64,000 nucleotides of DNA from DATFMH01 sp035267045. Lineage in GTDB: Bacteria; Bacteroidota; Rhodothermia; Balneolales; DATFMH01. Positions 61,126-64,000 of this stretch are shown here, piece by piece. The stretch spans positions 1 to 64,000 of the forward strand of contig DATFMH010000220.1 of NCBI GenBank assembly GCA_035267045.1, given 5' to 3'. Under the pieces are notes generated by a model. It did not search any database and was not told where the DNA came from. It saw only the letters and a program-made list of their open reading frames with translations. Position 1 is the stretch's first letter. Each line of letters opens with the position of its first letter. The position numbers and the translations under genes are program-made.

Positions 61126-64000
61126 TCATTCCTTGTTTTCGCCATTACCCAATTCTTCTTCATAACGCAAAATATCCTCAAATTCATCCTGTTTACCTGG
61201 AACATAACTGTCTTTTTCGATCCAATCGTAGATCGTTGGTAATACCAGTAATGTTAATAAAGTCGAAGTGATCAAACCGCCAATTACAACCGTAGCCAAC
61301 GGCCGTTGCACTTCCGAACCTGGGCCGACATTAAAAGCCATAGGAATAAATCCCAGGCTGGCTACTAATGCTGTCATTAGAACAGGACGCAACCGATCGG
61401 CCGAACCATGAATTACGGAATCACGAACAGTATGACCACGTGCCCGAAGATCATTCAAATGTGCTATTAAAACAATACCATTTAGAACAGCCACTCCAAA
61501 CAGGGCCACAAATCCTATACTTGCTGAAACGGATAAATATAAACCTCTCAGCCAAAGGAAAAATATCCCACCGGATAACGCGAAAGGTAGATTTAGAAAG
61601 ATCAGGAAAGTATATCGTATCTCACCAAACATAATATACAGGAGTCCTAAAATGATAAATAAAGATAGCGGAACTACAATTAACAAATGATTCATTGCCC
61701 GCTGTTGATTTTCAAAAGCACCGCCATATTCTACAAAATTTCCGGCGGGTATCGTTATATTTTGGTCGATTGCATTTTGCAGGTTTGCCACATATGTACC
61801 GATATCAATTCCCTTTATATTGATACCCACAATGACTCTTCGCCAGCCATTTTCCCTGACTATTTCCCGGGGACCTTCTTGCGGGGTTATTTGTGCCACT
61901 TCCTTAAGGGGAATATTTCCACCTGTAGATAAATGAACGGGTAATTCCATAATATCCTGGAAGCTGTTACGAATATTCTCCGGATACCGCAACATAATGT
62001 CGAAACGCCTCTGCCCTTCAAAAACCTGTCCGGCTACCTGCCCGCCAACTCCCATTTCTATTACACGCTGTACATCATCCACATTTAAGCCATAAGCAGC
62101 AACAGCGTCTCTATTAATAGTTATGTTCAAGTAAGGTTGTCCGGCCGTGTGTTCCAAAAAAAAGTTATCCGTGCCTTCAAGACCGGGTAATAAACGGGTA
62201 ATTTGTGTCCCTAAAGTATTGAGTGCATCCAGATCTTCCCCAAAAACCTTAACCGCTATATCCGATTTCACTCCACTGGTTAATTCATCAACCCGCATAG
62301 CAATGGGTTGTGTAAAGTTATAGGATAATCCCGGTTCGGATTCCAGATATGGGCGTATATTATTTGTTATTTTTTCTTTAGTCATCCCTTTTCGCCATTT
62401 TTCACGCGATTTGAGAATTACCCATACATCCGTTTGATGGACCCCCATCCAGTCATTTGCTAAATCAGATCGTCCGGTTTTGGGAACGACCGCCTTTATC
62501 TCAGGTATATTCTGTATCAAATTAGCGGCAAGCCAATTGGCATTATTCATGGATTCATCAAGTGTAACGGATGGCAAACGAACCTGTTCGATGAGAATAG
62601 ACCCCTCGTCTAATTCAGGCAGGAATTCCGTACCTAAAAATGGTAGCATTATAATTGACAAGGCAAATACAGCCAAAGCCACCGAAATCGTAATCCATTT
62701 ATGATTCACACATTTCTTTAAGAAGTTACGATAACGGGGTACCAGCCAGTCTACCACATAATTCTTACGCATTTTAACGCCTTTTCGGAATACTAAAGCG
62801 GATATAGCCGGAATATAGACAAGAGCAAGTATTAATGACCCAAAAACGGCCGTAGCCACCGTAATGGCCATTGGACGGAATAATATTCCCTCCATACCAG
62901 AGAATGTCATGATGGGCACATAAACCATCAAAATGATTAACACACCGAAAAATATGGGCCGGGCCACTTCATGAGCGGCTCTCCTTATCGTCAATAACAC
63001 AGGTTGCTCTTTATTATGCTGAAGCTTGTGCACAATGTTTTCAACCATCACAACGGAACCATCTACAACCATACCAAAGTCAATAGCGCCCAGACTCATA
63101 AGATTGGCAGCTAAACCAACTTCTCGCATACCAATAAACGCAAAAAGCATGGATAAAGGAATTACGGATGCTACGACAATGGCACCGGTTATTTCTCCGA
63201 GTAACAAGAGCAATACCGCTATTACGAAAAAGCCGCCTTCCACTAAATTTGTTGTTACAGTGTGGGTCGTCCGCTCTACCAGGTCAGATTGATCATAAAA
63301 CTTCTCAACTTTAACACCTTGAGGCAGGTTCTTGTTGATACCTGCAATCTTCTTGTCAATGGCTCGTATTACCTCTCTCCCATTACCGCCCCTTAGCATC
63401 ATAACAATACCGGTAACAATCTCACCTTTCCCATTCTGCGTAACACCGCCCTGACGCAATTGTTTACCTATTGATACCTTTGCCAAATCCCTCAAATAGA
63501 CAGGCCTGCCATCAATATTTGTAACGATGATTTCTTCGATATCTTTCTGATTCCTGATTTGGCCAAATCCCCGTATGATATACTGTTCCCTATTATGTTC
63601 TAAATAATTGCCACCGGAAACACTGTTATTATTGGCAATAGCATCAAAAACTTCCCTTAAACCGATATTGAAAGCCCTGATTTTTTCCGGCTCAACGGTT
63701 ACAGAATATTGTTTAACGAAACCACCGAACGAGTTTATTTCAGTAACTCCTTTAACTGTTTTGAGCTGAGGCGCTATAATCCAATCCTGAATAGTTCGAA
63801 GCTCTGTAAGAGATTGCCCTTCCCCTTTTACCCCATACTGATAAATCTCCCCTAAAGCAGTAGAAATCGGGCCCAGTGTAGGATTGGAGACCCCTGGCGG
63901 TAACTCATTTGCAACATTTTGCAATCGTTGGCTTACCAGCTGCCGGGCAAAATAAATATCAGTTCCTTCATCAAATTGTATATTGACAATGGATAAGCCG
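61126..64000 (-). CDS. CzcA/CusA-type heavy-metal RND efflux transporter (5' end beyond the window)
   Basis: The frame stays open to the end of the window, so the N-terminus is missing; the encoded portion is about 958 residues. It opens with GLSIVNIQFDEGTDIYFARQ, a conserved region of CzcA near residue 90. TM4 has GAIDFGMVVDGSVVMVENI, with the Asp and Glu of the proton relay typical of heavy-metal RND pumps. The end has LRARGHTVRDSVIHGSADR and TLLVLPTIYDW. It should pump out metal ions such as Zn, Co, Ni or Cu through a CzcB-type adaptor and CzcC-type channel beyond the window edge. A TTG at 63924 is internal and not the start. Confidence 0.95.
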   Translation of the reverse strand, partial: GLSIVNIQFDEGTDIYFARQLVSQRLQNVANELPPGVSNPTLGPISTALGEIYQYGVKGEGQSLTELRTIQDWIIAPQLKTVKGVTEINSFGGFVKQYSVTVEPEKIRAFNIGLREVFDAIANNNSVSGGNYLEHNREQYIIRGFGQIRNQKDIEEIIVTNIDGRPVYLRDLAKVSIGKQLRQGGVTQNGKGEIVTGIVMMLRGGNGREVIRAIDKKIAGINKNLPQGVKVEKFYDQSDLVERTTHTVTTNLVEGGFFVIAVLLLLLGEITGAIVVASVIPLSMLFAFIGMREVGLAANLMSLGAIDFGMVVDGSVVMVENIVHKLQHNKEQPVLLTIRRAAHEVARPIFFGVLIILMVYVPIMTFSGMEGILFRPMAITVATAVFGSLILALVYIPAISALVFRKGVKMRKNYVVDWLVPRYRNFLKKCVNHKWITISVALAVFALSIIMLPFLGTEFLPELDEGSILIEQVRLPSVTLDESMNNANWLAANLIQNIPEIKAVVPKTGRSDLANDWMGVHQTDVWVILKSREKWRKGMTKEKITNNIRPYLESEPGLSYNFTQPIAMRVDELTSGVKSDIAVKVFGEDLDALNTLGTQITRLLPGLEGTDNFFLEHTAGQPYLNITINRDAVAAYGLNVDDVQRVIEMGVGGQVAGQVFEGQRRFDIMLRYPENIRNSFQDIMELPVHLSTGGNIPLKEVAQITPQEGPREIVRENGWRRVIVGINIKGIDIGTYVANLQNAIDQNITIPAGNFVEYGGAFENQQRAMNHLLIVVPLSLFIILGLLYIMFGEIRYTFLIFLNLPFALSGGIFFLWLRGLYLSVSASIGFVALFGVAVLNGIVLIAHLNDLRARGHTVRDSVIHGSADRLRPVLMTALVASLGFIPMAFNVGPGSEVQRPLATVVIGGLITSTLLTLLVLPTIYDWIEKDSYVPGKQDEFEDILRYEEELGNGENKE

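Overview
This window is ordinary-density chromosomal DNA (about 57 protein genes, roughly 40 % GC by eye) from a Gram-negative member of the Bacteroidota/FCB group. The best guess is the Balneolales/Rhodothermota side: lipoprotein and outer-membrane genes (BamD, an Omp85-type barrel, three parvulin-type proteins), a DUF2480 gene, a SufBCDS cluster without IscU, few clear Shine-Dalgarno sequences, several GTG/TTG starts, and TAnnTTTG-like promoter boxes. No rRNA, tRNA, CRISPR array, insertion sequence or prophage was recognised.

Layout. Positions 1-277 hold the 3' end of mltG. After a 0.75 kb non-coding, repeat-bearing gap, a long minus-strand block (1043-16587) carries a TPR/periplasmic-binding-fold protein, guaA, the efp-accB-accC-gcvH operon, a sodium-coupled symporter, a debranching-type glycosidase, metG, a SpoU-type methylase, UDP-xylose-forming ugd/UXS genes and greA. 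A divergent promoter region leads to plus-strand genes 17156-24576: Nudix hydrolase, Omp85-like barrel, ackA, a caspase-fold lipoprotein with no catalytic residues, a DMT permease and pta, with a DUF4168 gene inserted on the minus strand. A repeat-rich gap (24577-25114) precedes an aldo/keto reductase and a secreted alpha-amylase on the minus strand.

From 27880 to 39797 nearly everything is on the plus strand: the iron-sulfur assembly set (sufB, C, D, S, a Nfu-type scaffold, an A-type carrier, DUF2480), an SDR, type 2 IPP isomerase and a prenyl synthase (isoprenoid supply), bamD-nadD and apt, with tadA opposite. Then come an uncharacterised lipoprotein/coiled-coil pair (39993-41752) and a minus-strand envelope block (41950-50632) with a vWA membrane protein, a catalytically degenerate M23-like membrane protein, a MoxR ATPase and three tandem parvulin/SurA-like proteins. 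The window ends with nucleoside uptake and salvage (CNT transporter, tdk), an AhpD-like protein, a UvrD-type helicase, der, an orphan nuoI, small genes of unknown function, a peroxiredoxin, a DUF308 protein and the 3' part of a CzcA/CusA-type efflux pump running off the end.

The strongest leads for something undescribed are: (a) the SH3b plus pseudo-caspase lipoprotein at 20159-21958; (b) the pseudo-M23 protein lying between MoxR and a vWA protein, with no DUF58 gene, beside a triple foldase operon; (c) a POTRA-less Omp85-type barrel translationally coupled to a Nudix hydrolase; (d) an LpoA-like TPR/PBP-fold protein with no ABC transporter nearby; and (e) structured dispersed repeats bounded by GTCAT/ATGAC. 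All function statements rest on motif recognition by eye; no database search was possible.
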